Source: Paraconiothyrium sp. Pb-2020 (lineage: Eukaryota; Ascomycota; Dothideomycetes; Pleosporales; Didymosphaeriaceae). From it: 64,000 bases of DNA. The stretch covers positions 558,001 to 622,000 of the forward strand of contig JAJUBI010000002.1 of the NCBI GenBank assembly GCA_022419385.1, in the 5' to 3' direction. Position numbers and translations under genes: made by a program. The notes under the pieces were generated by a model. It was not told the origin of the DNA and searched no databases. It saw only the letters and a list, made by a program, of their open reading frames with translations. Below are positions 1 through 11,072 of this stretch, piece after piece. Numbering within the stretch: position 1 is the stretch's first letter; the number at the start of each line of letters is the position of its first letter.

Positions 1-1084
1 GATCTCGATCGTCCGGTGAGTGGGTACCAAAACAATGTCAACTTGGGTAAGACTGACTGCCTACCAGCCACGGACAAGGTTATCACAACCTTACAGTAAG
101 CGAACTCAATTGCTTTACATTCTAACATGATTTTATTGACATTTCCAGCACAACTATGATCTCCGCGACCCGCTCCTCACATCTCTCGGCCATGAACAAT
201 GCGCCAAGCTCTCGGCCACCTACCCGAACCACAACACCATAGACCTCATAATAGCCTCTCCGATTCGACGGACAGTAAGTCACGTGTCTCTCATCTCTCC
301 CACAGTTCTTCTTAACAGCGATAAAGATACAAACCGCAGCCTTCTCCTTTGGTCCTGCTCTGTCTCGCCCCGAGGTCCCCTTCCTCCTAGACCCCAAACT
401 CCAAGAGCTCGGCTCCCACGACGCAGATCGCGGTCTGGACCTTCCAGACTTGCAGGAATGGATTAAAGAGACGGAGAAAGAGGGCGAGAAGAAGGTCAAG
501 TTTGATTGGGAGAAGATTGATACAAGTGCGGTGGAGGAGGGGTGGAATAGTAAGGTATGTCAACTGACCCCTCGCAGTACCCAGGCGAAGGAGATGTGGT
601 GAGTTCTTCGACGAGCAGTAGGCGCTAACGTCAAAAAGCAAGGCTATTGGGCCTACGAAGCCAACGCAATCTACAAACGCGCCGCAGACATGCGATCATC
701 ACTCTTCTCCCGTGACGAGAACCACGTAAGTCTCCCTTTTACCCCTCTCATCGTCCTTACCCTTCTCCTTCCCTCTGACTCTACCAAAAGATCGTCCTGG
801 TCTCCCACGGCGCCATCTCGCATTTCCTCACCGAGGACTGGGAAATTGAAGACCCGATGCTCGGCACCAACTGGAGCAACTGCGAAGTTCGCGAGTACGT
901 CTTCAGCGAGGATTCAAAGGACGGAGACGCGCATCTTGTCGAGACTGAAGAGTCGAAGAAGAGGAGGCCGCCGTATGAGGGGGTCAGGTGGGCGAGGGCG
1001 GATGAGTGGAATAGGATTAGGAGTGGGGATAAGGATGAGCATGTTGTTGAGGAGGTTAGGGAGGTGGAGGAGCAGGGGCAGTGA
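1..1084 (+). CDS. Histidine phosphatase (phosphoglycerate-mutase-like) family protein, 5' end missing
   Basis: Exons 149-274, 327-554, 639-725 and 791-1084 join in frame and end at TGA 1082-1084; bases 1-15 may be the tail of an earlier exon (donor GTGAGT at 16). The product reads HNYDLRDPLLTSLGHEQC, then SPIRRTIQTAAFSFGPAL, then IVLVSHGAISHFLTEDW. These are the post-RHG segment, the second arginine block and the second catalytic histidine of the histidine phosphatase superfamily. The RHG motif carrying the phospho-accepting histidine must lie upstream of the window. Introns are 52, 84 and 65 nt. The C-terminus is charged (Glu/Lys/Arg-rich) and low in complexity. Members act on varied phosphomonoesters, so no substrate can be named. 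The gene lies next to, but probably outside, the terpenoid cluster. Confidence 0.85.
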
Positions 1085-2116
1085 TGTGCACGAGTGGTGT
1101 GGTCGTGATGGGTAATGGATAGGTTGTTCTATATTTTGTTTTTTAGGTGCGAGCATATACAGCGCATTAGACAGATCATAGACCGCACAGCATGCGAAGA
1201 AGTTGGTTGGGCGCATGTGCTTTGGCCTATGCCTTGGTAGTTCTGACTTCGCGACCTAGTCGGACATCGGTTGATAGCCTAGCAAGCTTTCGATATTTGC
1301 CATTCCGCCTCATTTCCACTCGTTTCAAAGTCCTACTTCCGGATGGCGGATTTATTCACACTGGTCTCTTCATCCGCTAGCCTGTCAAAGAGATACGAGT
1401 CGTCTTGCTAGCTATTCCATCTGTCTCCTACTTTACGCTTGGGTCCTACCTGCAGCCAAGGGCCCAAACATGATATTGTAGTCACACCAAGGTGTAGCTT
1501 ACGAAGAATCAGACTAAGAGACTGATCCCTCTTACCACATGCTGTCTGGCAGGCTGACATATGTCGTTTGGAGTTCCGGACATCGAGACTTGAATTGGCA
1601 TAGCCAACACGTGACTCCAGAATCCCTCGTGGACCGAGGCGGCTTATGAAAGCCCAGCCCTAGCCGGGCCAGACTCTTGCACTTCCTTGCTGAGCATCGC
1701 ATACGGCTTATAATACGACCTCCGCACATGGCAACGCACGTGGAGCTGGCGAGATGTAAGCTAGGCTGACGAATGATACTGTTAGCGTACGTGTGTCGGC
1801 GTCGGGCTGCATCTTGGCCGCCTCACCTGGGCAACTCTGTCTTACCCCGACGCGAGAACTATCGAATGGCGGAAAGCCGGCTTACACGCCTATCCTGGCC
1901 TGTCGTGGCTTCCTTGCAGATATCCCTGTACAAGCACATGGCATGAAGCGCCACTGCCGCATGCGAAGTCGTGCTGACTGTGGTAGTCCATCTACGTGCC
2001 GTGCGGGTCCTGCAGGGGCCAAAACCAGCCGTCGGTTCACGATGCAATCTCCAGTACTTGAGGCTGTCGTCGCCTGCTTCGTCTCACCAGCTGGCGAGCT
2101 TTCATCACTCCTTGCA
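1085..2116. other. Intergenic, no gene seen
   Basis: Separates the phosphatase from the first GMC oxidoreductase. Short open frames occur on both strands, but none has a recognisable motif or a credible start and splice pattern. The proximal part should hold the GMC promoter. Confidence 0.5.
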
Positions 2117-3968
2117 ATGGCACTCTCCAAGTCAACGCTGACCGCTGTCCTCTGCCTCTTCGCGCTAAGTGGCGAGGCTGCTTGCGCCGATCCCGTCTTT
2201 GGCAAGCCCGCGACGTACGATTATGTTGGTATGTTTGTGCTCCTTCTCCATGTGCAATCGTGTTTCTGATGCTTCCCGAACAGTCGTTGGAGGCGGTACA
2301 GCCGGCTTGGCCATCGCGTCGCGCTTGTCCGCGGTCGCGAAGGTAGCCGTCATTGAAGCTGGCGGGTTCTACGAGCAGGACAACGGAAACCTCAGCACCG
2401 TGCCCGGATATGCCCAGAATATACCTTTCCTGGATACCACGCCTTCCTATCCTCGAAACTCGCTCATGGACTGGGATTATCTCAGCGTGCCCCAAACGCA
2501 AGCCGGCAACCGTGTGATTCACTATGCCCAAGGCAAGACCCTGGGCGGCTCATCTGCCATCAACACCCTCGCCTACCACAGGGCCACGGTCGGAGCCTAT
2601 GGCAAATGGGCAGATCTAGTCGGCGACTCCAGCTACACATGGGCCAATGTCCTTCCTTACTTCAAGAAATCTGCCACTCTCACGGCTCCCAATTTCCCCA
2701 AGCGCAACACCCCCAATGCTACTTTCACCTACGACCCAACGGCCTTCGACAACTCTCTCAAGGGCCCATTGCAGGTTTCCTGGGCGCAGTGGCAGGATCC
2801 CACCATTACTTGGCTCGCTAAAGGCATCCGCTCTCTTGGGCTAGCTATGAGTAGTATTGGCTTCAACAGTGGAATTCTCACTGGTTTCAGTGCCTACGTC
2901 ACTACCACTGTGGACCCTCGCAATGCTACGCGCTCGTCCTCGCGAACGAGCTACATGGATACTGTCGGCGTCCCGGCTGGTCTCAAGGTCTACCACCACA
3001 CGACTGCCCGCAAGATCCTCTTCAACGGATCAACTGCGACAGGCGTTTCCGTGGTCACCGACGGTACGACCTACACGCTGACCGCGAAAAAGGAGATCAT
3101 TCTTTCCGCTGGTGTATTTGGGTCCCCTCACCTGCTCATGGTTTCCGGTGTTGGCCCCGCAGCAACCCTCAAGTCTTTGGGCATCACTGTAGTCTCCAAT
3201 CTCGCAGGCGTGGGCCAGAACCTCTGGGACCAACTCTACTTCCAAGTCATCAACATCGTCAGCACACCCAGCGGGCCGGCGGAAGCTGCCGCAAACCCTG
3301 CGTTGGTGGAGAAACAGTATCGCGAGCAGGTTTGGGGACCCCTCAGCTCCATCTCCGCATACATCTCCTTCGAGAAGATCCCCGCGTCACTCCGCAGCGC
3401 CTTCTCCAGCGCCACCACCACCGCGCTGTCCTGGTTTCCAGCCGACTGGCCCGAAGTTGAGTATGTCGCTGGTGCCGTTGCATCGGGCGGTGCCACCCTA
3501 GGCGTCATGTCCTCCTGTCTCACTGCGCCCTTGTCTCGCGGCAGCGTCACCATCTCCTCCTCTGACCCTAGCGTAAACCCCGTTATTGATCTCGGCTGGT
3601 TCACAAACCCGGCTGACGGAGAGGTGGCCGTTGCCGGCCTGAAGCGCGCCAGAGAAGCTTGGTCCAACATCTCATCCATCGTCGTGGGCGAAGAAATTGC
3701 GCCCGGAACGGCGGTGCAATCTGACGCACAGATCCTGGATTATATTAAGAACTCCGCGACGCAGATTTGGCATGCTGGCGCCACCTGTTCGATGGGGAAG
3801 AAGGGCGATGCGAAGGCCGTTGTGGATTCTAACGCGAAGGTCTTTGGGGTTAGTGGTCTGAGGGTTGTGGATGCGAGTGCGTTCCCGTTCCAGGTGCCTG
3901 GGCATCCGCAGGCTACGGTGTACATGTTGGCGGAAAAGATTGCTGATGCGATCATTAAGAAGAAGTAG
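2117..3968 (+). CDS. Secreted GMC oxidoreductase (aryl-alcohol/glucose oxidase-like)
   Basis: Two exons, 2117-2228 and 2284-3968, with a 55-nt intron, give about 598 residues, usual for the family. The first 24 residues form a signal peptide (hydrophobic LTAVLCLFALSG, then AACA). The FAD-binding Rossmann motif VVGGGTAGLAIASRLS follows at residues 38-53, split by the intron. GGSSAINTLAY and GVFGSPHLLMVSGVGP match the two GMC signatures. Near the C-terminus the catalytic His is in IWHAGATCSMG and the second catalytic His in GHPQATVYMLAEKIA. The enzyme should oxidise a primary or secondary alcohol using FAD, outside the cell or in the secretory pathway. It faces the terpene cyclase tail to tail, 332 bases away, and is read as the left edge of the cluster. 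The substrate is inferred only. Confidence 0.92.
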
Positions 3969-4300
3969 TTTATTTATAGGTCTTGTAATAATTACATTGT
4001 AGAGTTTGAAGTCGAAACGTAACCTAATCCTTCTTTCGCAAGCATCAGGGTCGTACGCAAATTATCTTCACTTGTGGAACACCCAGTGGCAAGTTGTATT
4101 GAGACGTCTTTGGTCATGGTGTTGACCTTGGGCAACAGCGCTCTATCTGAGGGATCCGGTCGCTCACTGGAACGTGTAGAAGCAGTGAATCTCAAAACGC
4201 CTGGTTAAAAATTGCGTGGTATGAATTGCCAGAAAGAAACAAGGTATCTCGCCAATCTATCTAAAGCCCTCTATGTCCATCATACCCCATGACTGATTAC
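3969..4300. other. Convergent 3' intergenic spacer
   Basis: Lies between the stop codons of the GMC oxidoreductase (+) and the terpene cyclase (-). It should hold both 3' ends. No gene or repeat was seen. Confidence 0.5.
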
Positions 4301-5544
4301 CTACAGCGTCATAATGATCTCGCCATCCACCCTCTCCACTCCGTACCTATCAGTCTCTAGGCTCCAAGTCAAGTTGCCAGTTGCGTAGTGCTTGCACCCA
4401 TCGACAAATTCCCTAACCTGCCTCCTCAGCTCCTCCTCCTCCCCTTCGTAGCGTTCGAACAGCGTCTCCGCCGCCCTATCCAAGTTCTTAATCTCCGCCC
4501 CTATGAAGGCAACAACCTCATCCACCGCCATCTGGATATCGCCCACATGGTGAAAAATAATCGGAATCAAACTATCAATCGCATCGCGCTTGATCTCCTT
4601 CTTGATACTCAAGAGATCATTCGTAGCACTGATGATGGTATTAGTATACTGAATGATACCCTTCACACTCTCGTCGTCATAGAAGTCCGTGGGAAGATGC
4701 ATGTTCCCCCAGCTAAACTCGTTCAGCGCAAGACACACCGTCACCGCACTGCTTCCCAGCCTATAATGCCAGAACTCGTCGATACTCGGGATCGTGCCGC
4801 TGAGGCGAAGGCGCTGCTCACGCTCGGACATCTCCATGAAGAACCGCATTTCTTCGTACACCATCTTGTTCTGCTCGAGCGTGTACACTTGCTTGCAGGC
4901 TTCGCCGATGGGCGCGAAGTTCAGGATGATGCGGTTTGTAACGGCGGGCGGGACGGCGTCGATGCCCAGCGTGTACCGCACGTAGGAGAGGGTTTGCTCG
5001 CGGTAGAGTTGCGCGGCGGAGAACTCGTCCCAGAGGTGGCCGTCGTTGAGGTCGATTTCGTCGTCCCAGGTGAAGAGCCAGACGGCGAGGTAGGTTACTA
5101 TCTTCAGTCTGTCGAGTTTGGCTTGCGGCCACCAGGTTGCGCCGAAGAGGCCGAAGTCTGAGCGTTGGAGGGCGGAGAGGACTTTGCCTTGGGGGAGGGT
5201 GCTGGGACGGTTAGTGGGGGTTGGATGGATGTTGGTAGAGGTGGGACGTACGCGTCGAGCCATTCTCGGATGTCTACGCGCATGGCGTCGATGTCTGGGT
5301 TTGTCTTTGTGGGCCAGTGTGCGGAGAGGGGGCGTAGGTCGGGGATGCGGATTGTTTGGCCGCGGACTGAGGCGAGGAGGGCCTTTCTTTCGGCTTGGTG
5401 GTCGATGGTGACATTGTTGGAGGCGGCTTCGCGACGTAGTCTCGATGAAGCAGCGAAGGTTGACGAAGTGTTGAAAGATGATGAGGTACCGAAGGAAGGG
5501 AACGATGTGAGTTGGGGTTTCGACACTGCGATAGCTTGGGCCAT
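4301..5544 (-). CDS. Type I sesquiterpene cyclase (terpene synthase)
   Basis: Exons 5544-5252 and 5201-4301 with a 50-nt intron encode 397 residues. The aspartate-rich Mg-binding motif reads WLFTWDDEID (DDxxD at residues 144-148). The second metal-binding motif reads NDLLSIKKE (NDxxSxxKE, residues 292-300). The C-terminus has the GNLTWSLETDRYG block, with the RY pair common in fungal class I cyclases. Length and motif spacing fit single-domain fungal sesquiterpene synthases (Terpene_syn_C_2-like), which ionise farnesyl diphosphate in the cytosol; a C10 substrate cannot be excluded. The N-terminal 45 residues are Ser/Ala-rich and probably disordered. The start at 5544 keeps the whole family region in frame after splicing. 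This is the backbone enzyme of the proposed cluster; the product is not predictable from sequence. Confidence 0.94.
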
Positions 5545-7333
5545 GTCGGCGGTATTGGATCAGGACAGATGAAAACGCTACAAAGGGTATCTGAAGATGG
5601 ACAATGAACTTGGTATTCAACGATGTTATAGTATGGCCTTGTAAAATGGCAGGATGATCAAAATACGCGTGAGGTAGGCAGCACTGCCAGACGAAGTATA
5701 TGGTACTTTATCACAGGCACATATTATCATTCCAATTATTCGACCGTACCCGAGACAGAAAATGGGTCAGCATCCTGGGACCTTCCAGGGAGCAGCGCTG
5801 CTTCGCCCGAACTGCCCTTCAAGTTCTAGGAGTCTACGGCAACCTTGTGCCCGAAGGGCGAACTCCCCAAACTGTTAACCCCGGGGCTGAAAGAACCGCA
5901 GTCGTAAGGATCGATCAGAACGTCTAGTACTGTCGGTCTTCTACATATGCCAGTGGCGCGCGCTAGATCGCGCTAAAATGCGTGGTGCGAAGCGCTGAGA
6001 CTCCGGAATTTCCGATATGGAGACTAAGACTGATAATTCGTTAGCTTGAGTGCAAGGGTAGGGCGCCCAGCGCTTGTGAGTTGTTCGCCGTTACACAGCA
6101 GTACAAGCTGGAGACAGCCTCGTAATTCTTGGAACAGCTGAAGTACATAAGAAGAAGAGCTGAAGGAGTGTTATACTACCTGACTTCTACAGTCTCGAGA
6201 TGTTTTGTACAAAACGCCCAATGTCTTCAACAACGGCGTGATCTGGGACCGATGCCACTGTGACTGCGGTGTCGTCAGCTCAAGCTATATCAAAATGGTC
6301 AAAGCATGTTATCGAGGCTGTGAGAACGGTCTTGTGCCACTCGTCTAAGACGCTACCGCTCTGGGTGGGTGGCCTGTCATCCAAATGCGCATCGTCCAAA
6401 TGCGGACTTCGGCTGACAGAGCTCCCTGCAGGTATTACACTCTCGACTATCTCGCGGAGCTAAAAATTACCGGACGTGCGACATCCGAGGCAGAAGTGTA
6501 CCACGTGAAGTGGTCGTAGATGAAAGATGTTAGAACAGGCTGATCGCACTAACTGACCTGCCGTATTCGGGCCAGCCCGCGATAAGTGTGTCGTGCTAAA
6601 CGGCCAAGTGGCGGCGTTCACGGCTCGGTCCTCTCGTCTTTCGTACTATGGCAGACGAGCCTTTCCATATAGGCCAAGGTGCTGTGTGCGGCCTCCGGAC
6701 ACCACTAAGCTAGTGTCGCTAGTGTGAAGCCATCTCACGACGTGCTCGACCATGGCCAGAGACGCAGCTTGCCACCACCCATTTGTGGGGAGTGTTCATG
6801 CGAATAATCCAATAGTCTGTGCATCAGCCGCCTTGCCTAGGGGCCAGGGGTGTCGGTTGCAGGCCTGAAGCTTACGTGCCATGATTGGTGGCCATGCTGA
6901 CGTTAGCGCGCCACGCCAATCCAGTCACCGGTGATTCTTGGTCGTCGTGTACAAGACCGACGAATGCGATGCTCCCTGCCTTACATCTTGTCGTAAGGCC
7001 TAGACGTCTGATGGACAATAATAATCTGTATGTGCGTCGCGTATCGCATCCTGGCACGCTCTGCGCTCTGACACGGCTTATGCCAGCAAAGCGTCGTAGT
7101 ACAGTGATGAGCTACCGAATGCCCGCAGCCCTTGCGTTCTACAAGTCCGCATGATACCCTACCAGACCCAAGAGTGCGTTGCCGATCGATGTGCTGCAAC
7201 CCCCGGCATTGAGTAATATATGTAACCGATGCCCAGCCACGTGTCAGATAACCTTAATTGCATGTGCTGTGCCGCTGCTGAACGTCTTTGCCTTCTCGAC
7301 CTCGTTCGTTCGTTCGATCCATAACCTCGAGTC
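5545..7333. other. Intergenic, no gene seen
   Basis: 1.8 kb between the divergently read cyclase and rhodopsin-like gene. Only short frames without family resemblance are present. It should contain both promoters; no repeat or element was recognised. Confidence 0.45.
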
Positions 7334-8525
7334 ATGCCAGAAGCACCACCACCTTCAATGCCCGCTACTGGGCCCCACGAACTCACAACCTATGGCGTCC
7401 GCACGATTGTCATCACAGTCGTCTTCGCTACGCTTGCGACGCTTTCAGTGATTGGACGGTTCTGGTCACGATACCTCACAGCGTTCAAGCCCGCGCTCGA
7501 GGACTGGCTAGTCGTTGCAGCGCTGATAGTGACCTGGGGATATGCAGCTGGAAACATCGTCTGTAAGTTCCCAATCTCTGTGCCCACACCATAATCACGA
7601 CCATCTACTAACAAAATATGCAGTCTCCTACAATGGCCTGGGCGTGCAAGCCGCCTCCCTCATCGCCGCCGGCCGCAGCTACCAGCTCCAAAACCAGCTC
7701 AAACTCCTCATCGCCAACCAAGTAACCTACGCCATTGCCCTCGGCCTCGTCAAATCCTCCCTCATCCTCTCCCTCGTGCGCATCTTCCACGTCTCCAAAA
7801 CCTTCCGCATCGTCGCCTACCTCACCATGACGCTGTGCATCTGCTGGGCCCTCCAAACCATCCTCATCGCCTTCCTCATCTGCCGCCCCATCTCCTACAA
7901 CTGGGACCAAGTGAACCAAACAGGCACATGCGGCGATTTGACAGCTGCATATGTCTCCATCGGCATCGTCGACGTCATAACCGACATCATCATCTTCATC
8001 ATCCCCCTGCCTCTCATCAGCAAACTCAAGATGCGCCGCTCTACCCGCTTCGCCACAATGGGCCTCTTCGCCCTCGGCGTCTTCACCGTCGCCGCCGGCG
8101 CCGCCCGCACAGGCATGATCTACCACACCCGCTTCGACCCCACGGACCCCGAGGGCCCCACCATGAACCTCATCTGGGCCGCCGTCGAGCCGTGCGTCGC
8201 CATCGTCGTCGCCTCCCTGCTGGTAACTAAACCCCTTTTCGTCTTCGCCTCCGCGCGCATCTCCTCTCTCGTATCGTCCCTGCCGTACGCTTCTGCGTGG
8301 AGTTCAAAAAACGGCAGCAGCGCAAAGGACAGCGGGTACACGAACACGATTGGGACCGCGACGAGCAGGAGCAAGGCGGGGTATAATAAGCATCGCACGG
8401 ATAGCGAGGAGGAGTTGAGGAACTTGGAGCATGGGAAGATTTGGCAGACGACGGAGGTGCATGTTGATGAGTGTGAGGCGCCGGTGGTGAGGGAGAATCC
8501 GGCGCATCCGAAGATGTCGGTGTGA
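7334..8525 (+). CDS. Rhodopsin-like fungal integral membrane protein (PTH11-type GPCR family)
   Basis: Exons 7334-7562 and 7624-8525 (61-nt intron) give 376 residues. About seven hydrophobic helices run from TIVITVVFATLATLSVIG to PCVAIVVASLLVTKPL, followed by a polar cytosolic tail of about 110 residues. Family landmarks are the FSYNGLGVQAA loop after helix 2, the conserved CRPISYNWD segment after the fourth helix, and GTCGDLTAAYVSIGIVDVITD with the acidic pair in helix 5. Proteins of this fungus-specific family sit at the plasma membrane and are usually called PTH11-like receptors or rhodopsin-domain proteins. No CFEM domain is present. It sits inside the terpenoid cluster between cyclase and P450; whether it senses or moves the product is open. 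Confidence 0.86.
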
Positions 8526-8978
8526 GGTTGCTTGGTTGGGTGTGCTTTGGTGTTGGGTAAGGATGTATAAATGGTGAATATGGGTTGGGTATAGAGGGTT
8601 GGAGTTGGTATCTTTGTGTTTGGTTGCGTTATACCCTGTTAGCTGTGGTTGGTGAATATACAACTTTTGTCTTATTACGATATTCGAATTTTTATGTGCG
8701 TGCGAAGTGAAGACTGGTTGAGGCGGCTTGTGGTGAGCGTGTCCTGGCTGTTCACAACCAATGTCGAGAGGAGAGCCGACCAAAGTCTACATTGCTGAGT
8801 AACCCGCACGATCTCCTGGTATCATCGCCATCGACGCCATCGAGAGCAGTCCCTTGTAGTAATCAATGTACACACTTAAGCCACAGCAATTAGGTACCAA
8901 TCAAGTTCTTGATTAATTCAGACAAGTGCGCTATGCAAAACTACACTTCTACGATGCATAACTTAACAGAACTACCCT
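8526..8978. other. Convergent intergenic spacer
   Basis: Lies between the 3' ends of the rhodopsin-like gene and the P450. The first part is G/T-rich downstream sequence. Nothing else was seen. Confidence 0.45.
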
Positions 8979-10604
8979 CTACTCCCTCACCTTCACAATC
9001 CTAACCTTCACCCCCTTAGTATCCGGCTCTACCTCCCCGATAAAGCAATCCCTTACAATCTTCACATCCCGCTCATATATCGTATCCACCAACTCTAGCT
9101 CAAACCTCCTCACCACAGCCGCCATAGTCATGAGCATCATCGTCGTCGCAAAGTTGTACCCTAGACACATTCTGTGGCCCCTATGGAACGGGACGTAGTA
9201 CTTGTCTTTTGCGGGGTTGATCTTTCCATTTGCGTCAAGCCAGCGCGAGGGGTCAAATGTGTGCGGATTGGGGTAGAAGTTGGGGTCGTGGAGGAGGTGG
9301 CGGAGGGACATGCCCACCGGGGTGCCGGGCGCGATGACCCAGTCTTTGTAGCGCAGGGTTTCGGTGGGGCACACGACTTCGAGACGAGATGTGGAAATGG
9401 CCTGGAAGCGGAGAGTCTCCTTCATCACGGCGTTGAGGTAGGGGAGGTCTTCGAAGACTTGCATTTCGGGCATGGCGGTGGGATCAGGGATCGCGGAGTC
9501 GAGCTCTGCTTGCAGTTTCTTCAGGACTGGGGGTTGTTGAGGAGGTAGAAAGTGCAGTTTGTCATTGTGCGGGCTGCAGGGTCGCCGCCGCCGAAGATGG
9601 CGGTGAAGGCGTCGTGGTCGAGGCGGGTTACGGATTTTTCGGCTGGTGGAGAGAGGAGTGGAGGATGCATTCGAAGACGGTGGCAGGACGCGTCTCGGGG
9701 CTGCCGTCCCAGATGGGGGCTTTGCCGGATGATGCTTCCAAGGCAGCGCTGCGTTTGCATGCTTCGAGGGCTTCACGCTGCATTCTGCCATGCAGGCGGA
9801 TTGAGGGTGCGAACACAGGGTAGAGGATCTTGACGAGCCATTCTGGGCATGGGAGCAGCCACTGCGCTACGTAGGGATACTGCTTGAAGAATGGAGATAC
9901 GGCTGCGATGGCCTTGACTGTGAGCAGCCAGTCGTGTGCTTCCTCGGCGGAGTGGTGGAGGCCAATGGTATGACCGAAAGCGTACAGAGAGACAATCTCA
10001 GTGGCCGTGGAGAGGTAGTCGATACGGACGTCCCTCACTTCTCCTTTGCGGGAGGCACTGGCAAATCGCTCGCAGAAGGAGTCGATCTGATCTCGTAGGA
10101 TCGGCTCTGCGGTGCGGTACACACGGCGGGAGAAGTAGACGGCGAGTGGTGCTTTCCGGCCGCGATGGACTTCGTGTTTGACGGTGCCAAAAGCTGTGCA
10201 ATACTTTAGCATGAAAGCAACAATGGCAGTTTGACCGACTACTGACTTCCTTGTGGTGTTCCCGCGAAAAGACATGATGGGGGAAACTTGTCCCTTATCG
10301 CAGCCCCAGCACGGTAAATGGTATCGTAGAACTCGGGATCGTTGATGTGCAGTTCATCAGGGTTTATTCTCACGATAGGCCCGTATATCTCGTGGAGTCG
10401 GTCGGTCTCGTACATGAACTGGCCACCCGACCCTTTTAGTATGTCGAAGTAAAACTCGTACCATCTTGTCGCTGCAGCAAGTTTGGGTCCAGGGAATTTT
10501 GCAAGAGGGTGGAAGTAGAGGCGATAGACGACAAGGCCGATGCTATAGAGAGTGAAGAGCACGGGGAGGGCGAGCAGAGACTCTGTGAGTGTTGGGAAAA
10601 ACAT
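8979..10604 (-). CDS. Cytochrome P450 (CYP58/CYP65-like), frame broken twice around the I-helix
   Basis: Exon 1 (10604-10247) encodes the membrane anchor and the FHPLAKFPGPKLAAAT hinge. After a 53-nt intron, exon 2 starts at 10193. ExxR (KETLR), the FDPSRW block and the haem-binding loop FHRGHRMCLG are all present, so this is a microsomal class II P450 using CPR. The layout resembles trichodiene-oxygenase-like P450s that hydroxylate sesquiterpenes. As given, the frame changes near 9646-9650 and again in the five-G run at 9529-9533. Between these points the I-helix segment FTAIFGGGDPAARTMT is in a different frame from both flanks. No intron explains this; each step behaves like one missing base. 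The I-helix acid Asp is present, but the usual Thr after it is replaced by Pro-Ala. It shares an upstream region with the divergent GMC gene. Confidence 0.85.
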
Positions 10605-11072
10605 GGTGACAACTGTGACCCAGGGCTCTGGGTTGGGCTGACGTCCGTGTTACTGGTTCTTCCACGTCTTTTGAGGGCCATATCTGAAGTACCGGCATGG
10701 CCGGATATTTTCGCATCTGGGGCTGAGCTGCACTCGATTAGCTCCCCGGACACCGAAAGTAAGACTGGAAGGTCGTTCAAGGGTGAGTACTGGACTGCCA
10801 TGGCTCGATCACTAAGAATCGGTCTAGAAACGCAGCTGCCCAATTGGGGCCGACGACGTAAGCGGACCCCATTTTAATATATCAGTGTAACCGCCGCTAA
10901 CAAAGCGACCGCCACACCCCTGCAGTGGTTTCGCACGGGCCGCAACGGGCAGGGTCATCGCGACAGTACAAACAGAGGACTTTGTTTCAACCATTCGAAG
11001 AAGCCAAGCCAGCACTCCCTCTTCACAGATTTCATTCATCTCATCCCCTAGACCATATTCTCAGTAAAAATC
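10605..11072. promoter_or_regulatory. Divergent promoter region of P450 and GMC oxidoreductase
   Basis: These 468 bases separate two head-to-head cluster genes and must hold both promoters. An AT-rich block with TTTTAATATATC lies near 10872. No specific operator was identified, so the call rests on gene arrangement. Confidence 0.5.

Noticed and set aside
1793..2269. A plus-strand frame overlapping the GMC start
   Set aside because: Different frame from the signal peptide and FAD motif, with no family features of its own.
4388..5161. A 257-codon frame antisense to the terpene cyclase
   Set aside because: Mirror of cyclase codons; the minus-strand product has both metal motifs.
7608..8126. 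A 172-codon antisense frame in the rhodopsin-like gene
   Set aside because: Gly/Asp/Glu-rich mirror of membrane-helix codons.
9521..9660. An intron to explain the P450 frame changes
   Set aside because: The only GT-AG option (GTAACC...CTGCAG) would delete the I-helix itself.
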